Shown here: positions 13,001 to 22,700 of the stretch, piece by piece
Layout of the letters: each line of letters starts with the position of its first letter
Position numbering within the stretch: position 1 is the stretch's first letter
Origin: Owenia fusiformis
Taxonomy: Eukaryota > Annelida > Polychaeta > Sabellida > Oweniidae
NCBI GenBank assembly: GCA_903813345.2
Contig: CAIIXF020000008.1
Coordinates: 19,140,822 to 19,204,821, forward strand
DNA length: 64,000 nucleotides
Reading direction: 5' to 3'
Notes under the pieces: model-generated
Told to the model about the DNA's origin: nothing
Seen by the model: the letters and a program-made list of their open reading frames with translations, nothing else
Databases searched by the model: none
Translations under genes and position numbers: made by a program

Positions 13001-14443
13001 TGTTGTCCACCTAAATATAATATGTTAATCAAATTAAATCTTCAAAACATTTACATTGTTAGTTGGTACACAGCAAGATTAGTTACCTAGTAACCCGGTA
13101 ACCTAGGCGATATAACATATTGTTCACCAAAATAAAACTGATGTGTTAATCAAATTAAATCTTAAAAGAGCATAAGCTGTGAAAAAATTACAATTTTTTT
13201 TAATTTTTTTTTTAAATTAACAAATTTTGAATCTTTTATTTAAAAAATTGTTTTTCGTTTTGCAGTGTAAATAAAAAATTGAAAAAAATCAAACTACTTT
13301 TTTAGAAGTGATATTCGACCGTTTGTGGATTTTTTGCTGAAATATTATAAATACACTTATCAAATATGTTCATGTGATTTTCAATAATATATCCTTCCAA
13401 TTATAACAAAACAATTGTTAACCTCTCTATTGGGTTGACTGGCAAAAGTGTATACCACAACTGTAAACCTTGAGAGCACTGTTGAGTGCTGACCTCAAAC
13501 TCCAGTCTCGGTCAACAATACCTTCAAGGTTTACCATTTTGGTATACAATTTTGCCAGTTGACCTCAAGAGAGGTCTACAATTGTATACTGTCTACCTCT
13601 TGATACCTCAATTAAAGTTTATTGCCATTGTTGACCTCTATATTTGTCTTTTTGTTTTCAGCTTGGTGAATTGTCTGAGGCAGAAGATGCCTTATCTGAG
13701 GCTAATATTCTCAACAACAGTGACCCTGAGGTGTGGGGGTACCTCTCTCTGGTCTGTCTCAAGACTAACAGGCAGTTAGAAGCTGAACAAGCATACAAAT
13801 ATGCCCTTAAGGTATGAAAAATGTGTCCTTGATGTATGGGAAATATTGTTATAGAAATATGCCCTCATTGTATTGGAATATGCCATGATTGTATGGGAGA
13901 TATGGCCTTAAAGCTTAAAACATATCTTCAAATATGCCCTTGATGTATGAGAAATATGCCCTTAATGTTTGGAAATATGCCCTCAATGTATTGGAATATG
14001 CCATAATTGTGTGGGAGAAATGCTTAAAGCTTGGAAATATGCCCGAAAGGTATGAAAAATATTTGGAAGATATGCCCTTAAAGTTTTGAAATATGCCCTC
14101 AAGGTATTGAAATATGCCATAATTGTATGGGAGATATGCCCTTTAAGCTTGAAAATATGCCCTGAAAGTAGGAAAATAGCGTAAATATTTAGGAGGTATA
14201 CCCTAAAGTTTTGAAATATGCCCTGAAGGTATGGGAATGTGGCATTATTGTATGGAAGAGATATGGGCACTTTGTTAAAGCATAACTCAATTGTTTTCCT
14301 AATTCACTTCTATTTTACTGATGTCACTACAAATGAAATATAATTGTTTTCTTAACTTTCAGGTTAACTTAGTTGATGAAGAGTTGCTCGGGGAAATACA
14401 TGGTGTCCAACAGGAGGTGGGATTTGGAAATCCTGAAATGTAA
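822..14443 (+). CDS. CFAP70: Cilia- and flagella-associated protein 70, 3' part (15 exons)
   Basis: Fifteen exons join without a frame break: 822-1046, 1361-1422, 3235-3300, 5199-5337, 5864-6049, 7092-7225, 7665-7780, 8094-8261, 8679-8810, 9310-9512, 9897-10049, 10184-10345, 10846-10935, 13662-13811, 14363-14443. They total 2,067 nt (688 residues plus stop); every junction is AG/GT with matching phase. The protein opens in the segment with [16 protein letters not shown], continues through [13 protein letters not shown], then a long run of TPR-type helical pairs ([43 protein letters not shown]), and ends GFGNPEM. This order matches the CFAP70/TTC18 family, known from other species as a motile-cilium axonemal protein with TPRs. 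The N-terminal part lies upstream of the window. Family assignment is by recognition; a homology search was not possible. Confidence 0.9.
1361..1422 (+). CDS. CFAP70: CFAP70 exon B
   Basis: A 62-nt exon between tcttttatag and gtaaaa, leaving phase 2. It encodes [20 protein letters not shown], which directly continues exon A. Confidence 0.87.
1612..2372. mobile_element. Short inverted-repeat element in CFAP70 intron
   Basis: The left end tcccaacgaac (1,612-1,622) is inverted at the right end (2,362-2,372). Inside are a (CAGT)n microsatellite and two diverged copies of a block containing accaaagtaat (about 1,858-1,925 and 2,295-2,362). No credible coding sequence. Looks like a non-autonomous element; no superfamily assigned. 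Confidence 0.5.
1666..1708. repeat. (CAGT)n microsatellite
   Basis: About ten copies of the tetramer cagt, flanked on both sides by tccgtccgtc-like runs. Confidence 0.9.
3235..3300 (+). CDS. CFAP70: CFAP70 exon C (66 nt)
   Basis: A short exon between atttcag and gtaggg, entering and leaving in phase 2. It encodes roughly [21 protein letters not shown] recognised it only because the family needs about 20 residues between EEF and RRQGLLYSL; the phase fits exactly. Confidence 0.75.
3806..4297 (-). pseudogene. Mariner-like transposase fragment (inner copy)
   Basis: An open frame of 163 codons. The first 70 or so resemble the N-terminal helix-turn-helix of mariner-type transposases ([20 protein letters not shown], then [19 protein letters not shown]). 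After FLDTFWHHF it runs into the terminal repeat and non-homologous sequence. No DDE/D catalytic core is present, so it cannot make a working transposase. Confidence 0.6.
4529..4741 (-). pseudogene. Mariner-like transposase fragment (outer copy)
   Basis: Repeats the first 67 codons of the frame at 3,806-4,297 exactly, up to EARLAAS, then stops where the inner element was inserted. Confidence 0.6.
5199..5337 (+). CDS. CFAP70: CFAP70 exon D
   Basis: Between cattttag and gtaaaa; enters phase 2 and leaves phase 0. It encodes [20 protein letters not shown], then [16 protein letters not shown], a strongly family-like stretch. Confidence 0.88.
5668..5838. mobile_element. Degenerate copy of TAGCCAGG-ended element
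   Basis: Shares the internal stretch ttggccaaaaattctttcaaaa and the block around gtcaaatgtgaac with the better preserved copy at 6,787-6,990. Its ends are worn. It finishes about 25 bp before a CFAP70 acceptor. Confidence 0.55.
5864..6049 (+). CDS. CFAP70: CFAP70 exon E
   Basis: Between catctgcag and gtttgt, phase 0 at both ends, 62 residues. It contains [19 protein letters not shown] and the first TPR-type helix [20 protein letters not shown]. An old copy of an inverted-repeat element ends only about 25 bp before the acceptor. Confidence 0.88.
6787..6990. mobile_element. 204-bp inverted-repeat element (MITE)
   Basis: Left end ccaggcccatagccagg and right end cctggctacgggcctgg are inverted copies (15 of 17 positions). 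The interior is non-coding and repeats the copy at 5,668-5,838. Non-autonomous DNA element by structure. Confidence 0.7.
7092..7225 (+). CDS. CFAP70: CFAP70 exon F (TPR)
   Basis: Between ttttttcag and gtgaga; enters phase 0, leaves phase 2. It encodes [20 protein letters not shown] followed by [20 protein letters not shown], a TPR helix pair. Confidence 0.88.
7665..7780 (+). CDS. CFAP70: CFAP70 exon G (TPR)
   Basis: Between tctccag and gtatga; enters phase 2, leaves phase 1. It encodes [20 protein letters not shown] and [17 protein letters not shown], a TPR repeat. Confidence 0.88.
8094..8261 (+). CDS. CFAP70: CFAP70 exon H (charged helix)
   Basis: Between tttgtag and gtataa; enters and leaves phase 1. 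It encodes a TPR-like segment, then a highly charged helix around [20 protein letters not shown]. Its last bases and splice donor are copied again at about 8,388-8,467 in the next intron. Confidence 0.85.
8388..8467. repeat. Intronic duplicate of CFAP70 exon H end and donor
   Basis: The sequence tgcaagaggtataaaaatac and the following ~75 bp repeat 8,255-8,340, which covers the last bases and 5' splice site of exon H. The copied donor GT is at about 8,395. Confidence 0.75.
8679..8810 (+). CDS. CFAP70: CFAP70 exon I (low-complexity linker)
   Basis: Between ttcttaag and gtaaga, phase 1 at both ends. It encodes a Ser/Pro/Lys-rich linker ([20 protein letters not shown]), probably disordered. Confidence 0.78.
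9103..9254. mobile_element. CAGTAAAACCT-ended MITE, copy 1
   Basis: Begins cagtaaaccc and ends aggttttactg, an inverted pair. The interior has repeated 'aacacctc' motifs typical of the family seen at four other places in this window. Confidence 0.6.
9310..9512 (+). CDS. CFAP70: CFAP70 exon J (Pro-rich linker and TPR start)
   Basis: Between acttccag and gtaagc; enters phase 1, leaves phase 0. It encodes a Ser/Arg/Pro-rich linker with [18 protein letters not shown], then [17 protein letters not shown], where the second TPR block begins. Confidence 0.85.
9897..10049 (+). CDS. CFAP70: CFAP70 exon K (TPR)
   Basis: Between ttgttgtag and gtattt, phase 0 at both ends, 51 residues. It encodes [20 protein letters not shown] and a TPR ending [15 protein letters not shown]. 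Confidence 0.88.
10184..10345 (+). CDS. CFAP70: CFAP70 exon L (TPR)
   Basis: Between ttctccag and gtacat, phase 0 at both ends, 54 residues. It encodes [20 protein letters not shown] and a following TPR helix ending [10 protein letters not shown]. Confidence 0.88.
10846..10935 (+). CDS. CFAP70: CFAP70 exon M (TPR)
   Basis: Between ttttttcag and gtatgt, 30 codons, phase 0. It encodes [20 protein letters not shown] and [10 protein letters not shown]. Confidence 0.88.
11780..11992 (+). other. Unrecognised 70-codon open frame in CFAP70 intron
   Basis: Begins [20 protein letters not shown] and ends FIWLEDK, immediately before a palindromic repeat. The composition looks more protein-like than neighbouring chance frames, but no family was recognised and no splice sites tie it to CFAP70. 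It may be a transposon remnant. Confidence 0.2.
11996..12136. repeat. Imperfect palindrome (about 37-bp arms)
   Basis: The left arm begins attatcctatatgaggttc and contains gggattatccc. The right arm (12,100-12,136) is its inverted copy with a few changes. The loop is about 67 bp and non-coding. Confidence 0.75.
12419..12480. repeat. GCGGGCAGATAT palindrome
   Basis: agcgggcagatatactatatctgcccgctc is a near-perfect palindrome, followed by a third half-site tatatctgcccgctg. Function unknown. Confidence 0.7.
12680..13170. repeat. Four-copy ~123-bp tandem repeat
   Basis: Four units in a row, each with a core like gttacctagtaacctggtaa then cctagg, 'gatatgaca', 'ttgt-caccaaat' and 'tgttaatcaaattaaat'. 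Units alternate between two subtypes, giving a higher-order period of about 247 bp. The core contains overlapping GGTAACC/GGTTACC-type inverted motifs. Confidence 0.8.
13662..13811 (+). CDS. CFAP70: CFAP70 exon N (TPR)
   Basis: Between gttttcag and gtatga, 50 codons, phase 0. It encodes [20 protein letters not shown] and a last TPR ending QAYKYALK. The exon end and its donor are the apparent seed of a degenerate repeat array filling the next 450 bp. Confidence 0.88.
13812..14268. repeat. Degenerate array seeded from CFAP70 exon N/donor
   Basis: About a dozen short units of the kind aatatgccct-naagg-tatg-ggaaatatgcc. They resemble the last codons and splice donor of exon N (aaatatgcccttaaggtatg). 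The unit length varies and two subtypes alternate (tatgccct... and tatgccataattgtatggga). Confidence 0.75.
14363..14443 (+). CDS. CFAP70: CFAP70 last coding exon
   Basis: Follows actttcag and is open to TAA at 14,441-14,443. It encodes [20 protein letters not shown], then FGNPEM, the typical CFAP70 C-terminus. Confidence 0.88.
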   Translation, partial: VNLVDEELLGEIHGVQQEVGFGNPEM

Positions 14444-14933
14444 AATACAGACTCTCTCCAACAATTGGAATCATCGTTCTACAATTTGACCAGATTAGTT
14501 AGAAAAACAAAACATTTTTAGCTAAGTGCTATGATGTGATGAGAACTCTTCTTCATGACAAGGGGTTCCGTATTTTCTAAATGGGAGTACAGGAGTGTCA
14601 AAGTGTGCTACTATTGATGATCAAAATTATTTCTCCTTAAGCCTCAAATTTTATCTCATATAAAGTCATTAATTCACTAAATAGCCAATTTTTTCGCGAA
14701 TTACAAAAAAACAGAAATTCACTTGTTTTAAAAGTACAGCTGAAGAATAGCAGTTATGTAAGACTGGACACTGTCTGACAGTAACAGTTTGTCTTACTGT
14801 AATATATTACTGGTGAATTTAAGTTTTTAATATTTCAGTTTATTGAAAGATGTCTCTGTAAGCACGTATTGAGAAGCACGTCAGTGTGGATATTTATAAT
14901 TTTGGACCCATTTGCAAAATTATAGGGTGACAG

Positions 14934-15226
14934 CAAGGAGGATTGGATCCCAGAATGCACATCGATATTCTGTCCCACATTTGAACATGTCATGATCCAA
15001 AATTCGAATTCAAACAGCCGCCATTTTGTTCATTAATCACGAATTTTGGTCTTATTTCCTAACGAAAAAATTCCCAAACTCACTAGAAATGATCGAGATA
15101 TTTGTTCGAATTTTTTGAACTGTTTATTTTGACTTTATAGTGTGTTAATTAAAAAAAATAATGACATTTCGACGTTTTCATTGTTAGAAAATATCGAGTT
15201 TCGATCCTCTGAGCCAATCCTCCTTG
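14934..15226. mobile_element. 293-bp MITE with 9-bp target duplication
   Basis: A perfect 13-bp inverted repeat, CAAGGAGGATTGG at 14,934 and CCAATCCTCCTTG at 15,226, is flanked by perfect direct repeats GGGTGACAG (14,925-14,933 and 15,227-15,235). The 9-bp duplication fits Mutator-like insertion. It lies in the CFAP70 3' UTR. Confidence 0.8.
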
Positions 15227-15560
15227 GGGTGACAGGATATATCAGAATTAATGACTACATTTTCACATTCTTCAGAAACAAACGCTGTTGTCCTGTACCG
15301 TACTAGTAATTAATAGAATGCATAAAGAATGGTTTAATAATTTAATTAATGTATTCCATTTTTTACTTGTTGCAGCGATTAAAACCGTCCATTAAAAACC
15401 TATCCGTCCATGTATCAATTTTAGATTATAAACTGTGATATAAATATTATAATATTGTATATATAAAATAATATGTAAATAGTGTATGTATTGTACATAG
15501 CCAAAAAGTGTTGGTTTATCAGTATGTGGTGTGTGTATATACTGTATTGAAGAAACTAGA

Positions 15561-15566
15561 AATAAA
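15561..15566 (+). terminator. Candidate poly(A) signal of CFAP70
   Basis: AATAAA about 1.1 kb after the CFAP70 stop; a second AATAAA is at 15,628. Either could direct 3' end formation. Confidence 0.45.
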
Positions 15567-16636
15567 ACTATTAATTGTGTATAAATACAATGGTATTCTA
15601 ATGAATTGTCTTTGCACCTCACCCAGAAATAAAACACCCCATTGGTTAATTGTCAAACCAGAATACTAGATTGAGAACTGCAGAATAAGTATAATGAATA
15701 AAATAACATGCAGATCATATCTTCCCTTTAAATTTTTAAAAATGTCTAAATCTGGCACTTTATTGAAATGGAATTAATGAAATTAGCATGGGCAATGTGG
15801 AATTTTATTTGGGGGATACTTCAAAGCCATTTTGTTGGCATCTGTCAATGAGTTACTTTAATTGTCCAGAAATTAGGCCAAATGGCAGAAACCCACAAAT
15901 CCATTGATTTTGGTAATGAGGGCCGGACGAGCACAATCGGGAACTTAGTTCGTTATTTCTACACAAACTGGTCCTCTAGAGCCATTGAAATGTACTTTGA
16001 AAATGAAATAAGAAATTTTGTACTTTTGTACTTTTTGTACTTTCGTATTGTTTAATATTGATTGTGATCAAAATATTTTGAATGAAGTGAACAATTCAAA
16101 ATTCTACCTGTCAGTTTTAATAGTGGAGTCAACTTAAGGATAGTTTCAATCAAAGATACAAGCCTCTCCCTCCACTACTGATATCTGCATTAAAAGTGTT
16201 CTTATAATTTTTTTTTTTTTGGGGGGGGGGGGTATGCTCAAGGGGTTTTATGTAAGAATAATATTGTAACAATGTTTGTCCAACTGATATCACATTTAAA
16301 CCCTATATTTAGATAAAATAGAATAATTGGTTTAAAATCATTGACATAGTCATTTCTGAACCACTGTCATCAATTTTCTGCACATATCTAACATTTGACG
16401 TTATGTAACTGTTATACCGACCCCTAAACCCCAAAAAAACTACCAATGGAGACATGATGATTACACCATTAAGAATACTATAACTCTGTTAAAATATGCA
16501 TGCAATTAAATTTTGCGGCACTTGTTTTCAAGATTTTCAAATATTAGCATTCACCAAAATTTCTATTAGGTATTTATTTATCTTAAGAATAGTTTTTTAA
16601 AACTATTTTCACATCTTTATGTCTCATGCCATATTA

Positions 16637-17165
16637 TGTCAGTATTGTATTGTATTGCATTGTATTGTATTTATTTTTTATTCCTCAACACGGAAGAGCA
16701 TGTCAGTACTAGATAAAATTCAAGAAGTTGGAAAGGACACAGAATGTAACAAAGCACAAAATGTTAATATGTAGCATCAAAGTTTACCATGGTAACAATA
16801 GTATGCGTACTATAATTAATAAAGATAAACAATGATAATAGATTATTAATGATTTTGATAAATACTAATTGAATATACTGTATCTCTTTCATCACAAAAG
16901 TGTTAACAAAATAATACAAAATATTGTCATAGGAACATCAAATTCTAGCTAGAAAACAAAAATTGTTATAGCATCAAAATATGGTAACAACAGTACATTA
17001 TGTACTTTAATTAAAAAAGAAAATAAACAACAACAACAATGAGTCGTAAATAATTTTAATAAATACTAATTGAATATATTTCTTTAAATAATTATCACAA
17101 TCACAAAATTGATAATATACATAATAAATAATACAAATATTGTCATAGAAACATCATACCCTGGA
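16637..17165. repeat. (TATTG)n tract and diverged ~205-bp tandem duplication
   Basis: A short tattg repeat (about 16,640-16,672) precedes two diverged copies (about 16,750-16,950 and 16,955-17,165). They share 'gcatcaaa', 'ggtaacaa-agta', 'aaatactaattgaatata' and 'attgtcataggaacatca'. Confidence 0.6.
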
Positions 17166-17169
17166 TAAT

Positions 17170-17226
17170 ACAATTTGACCATTTACATATATGAAAGATT
17201 TGACCATTTACATATATGAAAGATTA
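17170..17226. repeat. Short tandem duplication
   Basis: catttacatatatgaaagat is present twice with 'ttgac' between; a simple 25-bp duplication. Confidence 0.8.
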
Positions 17227-18281
17227 CCCTGTATGTTGATTTACCCTGTAATAATGTACATACATGTATATTGAAAACACACATGTACAATATGCATGCA
17301 CATGTATATATAATTATATACAGTTGAAGGCAAAGTCCCCCAAAAATGGATAAGATTGAGGAAATCATTGGCCATGTTTTTGGGATGTCTCTACTGACTT
17401 ATCTCATCAAATAATGTAACTTATTTTTTCAAAAAATTTCATGCCTGTCTCCATGTATGCAGTTTTTCATACCATATTATCATGATGGCATTTTCCCTTT
17501 TCTATTTACATTTTGTTTTAATCCTGTTAAAGTTCTTCAAAGTATGATTATTTGATAAAAAGTAAAAATTGAGTAAGTGTATTGTCTGATGGAGATATAG
17601 ATGGACCTAATTGTTATTCAAAGTTTGATTTCCCCAAATCAATGATCTATACTTCGCTCAAATTATAATTGCATAACTGACTGTAAAATACCATGGACCT
17701 ATATCCCCTTATTTTCTAATATTATTCATGTAATTTTTAAAGGTTTATGAGGCATCATATTGCTATACTCATATTGCTTGCTTCATGATTCTAATTTGGC
17801 ACAAACTGATAATCTATCAAAATTCGTTTTTAATTTTTGTTTCTTCATACAGACAACAATGAAATGATTGTCAATCTAAAAATGAAAACATCTTATAATA
17901 ACAATATAAATATTGTATGTATTATTTACAATGACTGACTAGATGCATGCAGATACCAAATATGGCATTCAATAACACATACCATATTTGGTCATATAAT
18001 GGAAGATCGGAATGCTGATGGGTAATCTACAATGTATGACAATTTGAATAGTTTTTAAATTATCAAGTTATAGCACCTCTTGTTTAGGACTGTTCTTCTG
18101 ACTTATGCTATTTGAGAAAGATTCACCACTTTTTTATTGCACATATCCTTAATATTAATAAAATGATAAATTAATTAATGATTGGAATGTTACTAGCATA
18201 TTACATTATTATCTGCCTTTATCAATATTTATAACTTCCCTTGCAGCCACTTGTCAAATGAAATTTGAGTGTTTGTGTGTA

Positions 18282-18489
18282 CAGTAAAACCTGTTTTAGT
18301 GGACACCTCTCTTAAGTGAACCACTGTCTTAGTGGACACCTCTCTTAAGTGAACCCCTGTCTCTAGTGGACACCCTTCATCCACACATAATTCTCTGCTG
18401 ACTTCTCTATAAATTAACCTCTGTAGTGAACACCTACCAGCACTGATCTGAACTTGGCAAAAAATGTTCAACATACACAGGTTTTACTG
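18282..18489. mobile_element. CAGTAAAACCT-ended MITE, copy 2
   Basis: cagtaaaacctg at the left and caggttttactg at the right are perfect inverted repeats. The interior is built of 'agtggacacctctcttaagtg'-like units repeated two to three times. TA precedes the left end. The ends resemble pogo/Tigger-type termini. Confidence 0.75.
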
Positions 18490-18582
18490 AACAACAAACA
18501 ATAATAGGAAAGACCTGAGGTGTACCATACTACCTTTTTTATAGAGTTCCTATGAGCAGAATGCATGGGTCTATGGTATCTA

Positions 18583-18740
18583 CACTCCCCTCCATAAGTT
18601 TGGATACCTAAAATTTTTATTAATCAAAGCCTGTCAATTAAATTAAATCTTAAATTTTGTTTTGTTCCTTGATTACAGCCGTTCAGAGGATAAGCGATCG
18701 AAAGGGAGACTTCCTGTTTCCAAACTCATGGAGGGGAGTG
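18583..18740. mobile_element. 158-bp Tc1-type MITE with TA target
   Basis: The left end cactcccctccataagtttg is inverted at the right end (one change), with TA on both sides (18,581-18,582 and 18,741-18,742). Too short to encode a protein. Confidence 0.8.
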
Positions 18741-18845
18741 TATACTGAGATAGAGGCTAGTATTAGACTTTCGTTTGATTTAAAGATGTGAAATGAAATT
18801 ATTGGAAAGAGTGCAAATAATCCAACGGTTGTTTGTAAACTCACA

Positions 18846-18940
18846 TTCATAGAGATTTACTTTTAGAGTATCTTATTCATAGAGATTTACTTTTAGAGTA
18901 TCCTATTCATAGAGATTTACTTTTAGAGTATCCTATTCTG
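18846..18940. repeat. Three-copy 32-bp tandem repeat
   Basis: Three successive copies of attcatagagatttactttt followed by agagtatcct. Confidence 0.9.
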
Positions 18941-19543
18941 ATGTCATATAAAGTCTTTAGTGATGCCTTAGTAGTGAGAATTGTTTGTAGTTGTATTTCT
19001 AGAATTATTCCTTTGGTGTCTTCGTTGTTTCTTTGGGTATATGCCATTAGCAATCCTGATTTCAGTGTTCTCTTAAATATACTCCAAATGATTGTCTCCG
19101 TTTATTGCAACTTTTGTTCATTAATGTGTCCATCTTAAAATATTGATGTTGTTTATGATGTATTTTGCAACGCTACTTCTATGTCTGATATCCCAGGGAC
19201 ACTGTGTTAGCGAGGCCTGGGTGGGAGACTGAGTTATTCATCCGTAACGCTGTTAAACTCTTGTTGTACCAATCATCTTCATGGCTTTCCTGGAAATAAC
19301 ATGTATTTTATATTAATTGAACTGGACCGATCGACGAAAAAATTGTTCATTTTTGTGACATACTTTTATAGTCTGCAACTTTTTTTGTGGACGGTGTTTG
19401 GCGGTCTGCGTCTGTAACAAATGCCAGGTAGTGACATTTTGCATGTTAATGCCTTAATTGTTTTATTTCAGGTGGACAATGGACCATTATGAATTGTTAA
19501 AGGTGGGGTGTCACTTATGACCAGACCCCTTTGTATGGGCATT

Positions 19544-19549
19544 TTTATT
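19544..19549 (-). terminator. Candidate poly(A) signal of PROP1
   Basis: AATAAA on the minus strand 25 nt after the stop; a second lies at 19,462-19,467. The second leaves a more usual UTR length. Confidence 0.35.
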
Positions 19550-19573
19550 TGTTTGTTTACTCCTGAGTAATAT

Positions 19574-19736
19574 TTAACGTACCAGGCCGTAGTCTGACGT
19601 GGCCATCGAAAGTTGTTGTATTCCCTGCGCATGTCTGCCCGCCATACCCATGTTTGCCGTAGGGGGACCCATCGAGCCCATCGTGGAAAACTGTGCATGT
19701 GTCATTGGGGCGTATGAACTGTTCATTTGAGGGTAC
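19574..19736 (-). CDS. PROP1: PROP1 exon 4 (C-terminal tail)
   Basis: Follows ctcctttgtag and enters phase 2. It encodes [20 protein letters not shown] and a Met/Ser/Gly-rich tail ending TSDYGLVR, with TAA at 19,574-19,576. The compositional match to exon 3's tail supports the join. Confidence 0.75.
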
Positions 19737-22700
19737 CTACAAAGGAGAATTGTGGATTCAATGTATTCGTTAATACATGGCTCAAACTGAGAGTTAAATG
19801 TCATGTTTATCCACGTTTTTTGAATTTATTTTGACATCACGAATTAACTCAATTTTTATCAATTTTCATCATGTATACTTTCATATATTTAAAGCATATT
19901 AAAATATTTAAAATCGTAATTTGAGGTCCTTTTTGCCGTTTTCAGTTAAATTGCATATCCATGATGATATGTTTTAATGTTGTAATATGTTGAAATGTTG
20001 TAATATGTTATAATGTTGTAATACCTTGCCATACTGGTCATACTGTTGACGGCTGGGTTAGGAGCTGGGTAGGGATAGCCCCTAGTTGCGGAGGGGTAGA
20101 TATTGCGCATCATTCCGTTACACGTAGGGATAACCGGTGATAGAGATTTCGCAAGCTGCTTTTCTTGTTTCCTATATTTGGCTCTGCGGTTTTGGAACCA
20201 AACCTGAAAATAGAAAGAGAAAGTTTAACTTTAAAATCCCGGGAATTCAATGTAATTGTGATACCCGAATCGGGCTGGACTTATCCTTCATATTAATATA
20301 CATATTTTGATGAAAATAGCTGTGTAATTACTAAATAGGTATCTACATACTATGGAGTTGTTATTTAACCAGCTTTAATATCTTTTTTTTATAATATCAA
20401 GCAACACAATTCTATCAACCATTCAATGTAAAGTCATACTATATTAATCTCGCGCCGACCCTATATGTAATTACAAATTATTACAATAAACATCAATTAC
20501 ATTAAAATAGTAAAATGTACAAAAAACATCAATTTCATCATAGAGTACAATACATATCACGTTCATATTTGAATTGAATAAATTTGAATTATATATAATA
20601 CAATATATTGACACTTTTATAATAAATAAATATAGCGCAGTATAATAATTTCAGTACAATTCCAGCTCATTTAAGATTACCTCGCACAAAAATAGTCATC
20701 ATTCTACTTTATGTAATATATCCATTCTATGCATGACGAAAAATATTATTCCCGAAAAGGTACACGCATCCTTCTTCAAAGGACTTCATTTATACTTAAA
20801 TTCAGAAATAATACAGTATACTATACCCTTGTTGCTAGGATGGGGTACCCGATAAAGAAACATTAAAATCTTTCGAAATACTATGAAGACCTAACATTAA
20901 TACTAAATAATGTATTTCAGTAACTTAAGATGGCTTACAGGTTCGTTCCAATGGGATACATTGATAGTGCCGAGAGATAATTTCGTTAGACGTGTGTCAC
21001 TTACAATTTGTTTAGAGTTACATTTTTAATGGAACATAGGCCTAAAAGGATGTCTAACAACAACATTGGGATAACTATCTTTCGTTATTCCATCAATATG
21101 TATATGTCACGCTGGTGATTATAACCCGGGGGAGGGGTGATTTTGGATGACAACGAATCAAGATGTTCCGACTTCGGAGAGTTTAGTGTATTTTTCCCGC
21201 AAGCGCGCTTACTCTTTTAATAGTGTCATTTCTGTTTAACTTCCACTTATGGGATGCAAATACAACCTGTGAGCAGTCTAGTTCTAAACTACGAAGCTCT
21301 CTTTTAAGAAGCGAAGTCGAACGAATGCAAAGAGCCCTGGGTAAAGCGTATACTTTAGAATGAGTAATAGTTACATTTCATTTAAACAATATACAATATG
21401 CATATTTCAAAGATCAGAAATCATTTAGTTAGTTTGACTAAGACAAAAATAAAAGCAAATGACACGTCATGTTGAATAGTATTGTGATCGCGGCTTTGAA
21501 TATATCTAGAAATTAGAAATCGAAACAGGTCGTTACACAAAACCAATTTTTTTTTAATAAATACTCATTTATTTCTTTAAATCATTAAATAAATTTACAT
21601 TGTAATCACGGCGTAATCGCCCATAAAGGGCATTTCTACTGCCGCTTTAAGTGAATTTAAATACAATATAATGTTATTGAGTCATATTCATAGTTAGTAT
21701 AAAAATATATAAAATTTAAATACAATCTGTTTTACTGCCTGCCTGTACCCCCGTTGGTGCCCTGAAATTGAATTACTGTTTTGATTGTTTAATTGTGTTT
21801 AATAAAATTTATAACTGCCTTAAAGATTTTGGAATTGTTTTCATTTGTCAGATCCTTGTCGCCAAAAAGTAGGAAATTTGTCTTATTTTTTAATGTTTTG
21901 TATTTGGTAACATCTAAGTTTAGCTCACGTTTAACCACCGCTAGCGCATTTGTTTCTCTCAGAGGGCAGGACAAGAGTTTATGTTGTGCTGTCTCTCGAG
22001 CTCCACAGTCACAATATGGATCGTTAATGAAAGAGAAATTATGGTCAAAAAGATCAGATTTAAAATATCGATTTACTCTTATCTTATTTAGTATAATTTC
22101 GTCTTTTCTATCAAGATTCTGTATGTAGGAGGTTGAAATTGTAGGTTCCATGTTATTAGTGAGATGATCGCTTAGTTGTTTTTTGAAAAGTGAGAAGCTG
22201 TTTGTTTCCTTATGGTCTCTAGGAAGACGGTTCCACAAGGTTATCATTGAGCAAACTGTTCCCGTTTCCATTTTTTTACTAATTGAGGCTGGTAATTTGT
22301 AGTCGTTGGTTGTTCTAAGAACTCGCGTCTGAGGTGATTTATATCGTTCGAAAATCCGTTTAACGTAAGATGGTGCCAAATTGTTTTGAATCTTGAACAT
22401 AACGCGCAATTTATGTTCATCCCGTCTATTTTGAAGATTATCCCAATTTAATATTTCAAGGGTTTTTTCTGTGCTTGCTCCTTGCATAACACCACAACAA
22501 ATAACAGCTGCCCTATAATGTAGCTTGTCTAACTGGGCTAGGCTTGTAGCTGGAGCAGCGTCATAAATGATATCGCAATAGTCCAGATGTGACAGGATAA
22601 AGGAAGAGTAAATTTTTTCCAGGTGTTTGGAATTTAATCTATGCTTAAGTGCCATAAGTGGATTTAATAATTTTTGAACCTTACCTTCTAGATATTCAAT

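Larger units (their letters stand above)
14444..15640 (+). other. CFAP70: CFAP70 3' UTR
   Basis: Sequence from the stop to the first AATAAA signals (15,561-15,566 and 15,628-15,633). It contains a complete 293-bp inverted-repeat element at 14,934-15,226. The exact cleavage site is inferred. Confidence 0.5.
15640..19460. other. Intergenic region between convergent CFAP70 and PROP1
   Basis: No gene seen. It contains a T-run/G-run (about 16,209-16,234), a diverged tandem duplication (16,750-17,165), and the MITEs and short tandem repeats listed separately. The rest is AT-rich and featureless to my eye. Confidence 0.6.

Noticed and set aside
13983-14270. 95-codon minus-strand open frame with repeated 'AYF-TLRAY' residues
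   Set aside because: It is the translation of the degenerate repeat array derived from CFAP70 exon N; its regular pattern follows the DNA repeat, and it has no splice or start context.
19165-19265. 5S rRNA-like words (gtctgatatc ... gcctgggtgggagact)
   Set aside because: Some words resemble the 3' part of 5S rRNA, but the spacing is wrong, the rest does not match and no 5' half is present. Perhaps a 5S-derived repeat; not supportable as an RNA gene.
19468-19698. 76-codon minus-strand frame over PROP1 exon 4
   Set aside because: Alternate frame of exon 4 and its 3' UTR; the [12 protein letters not shown] frame fits the splice phase.
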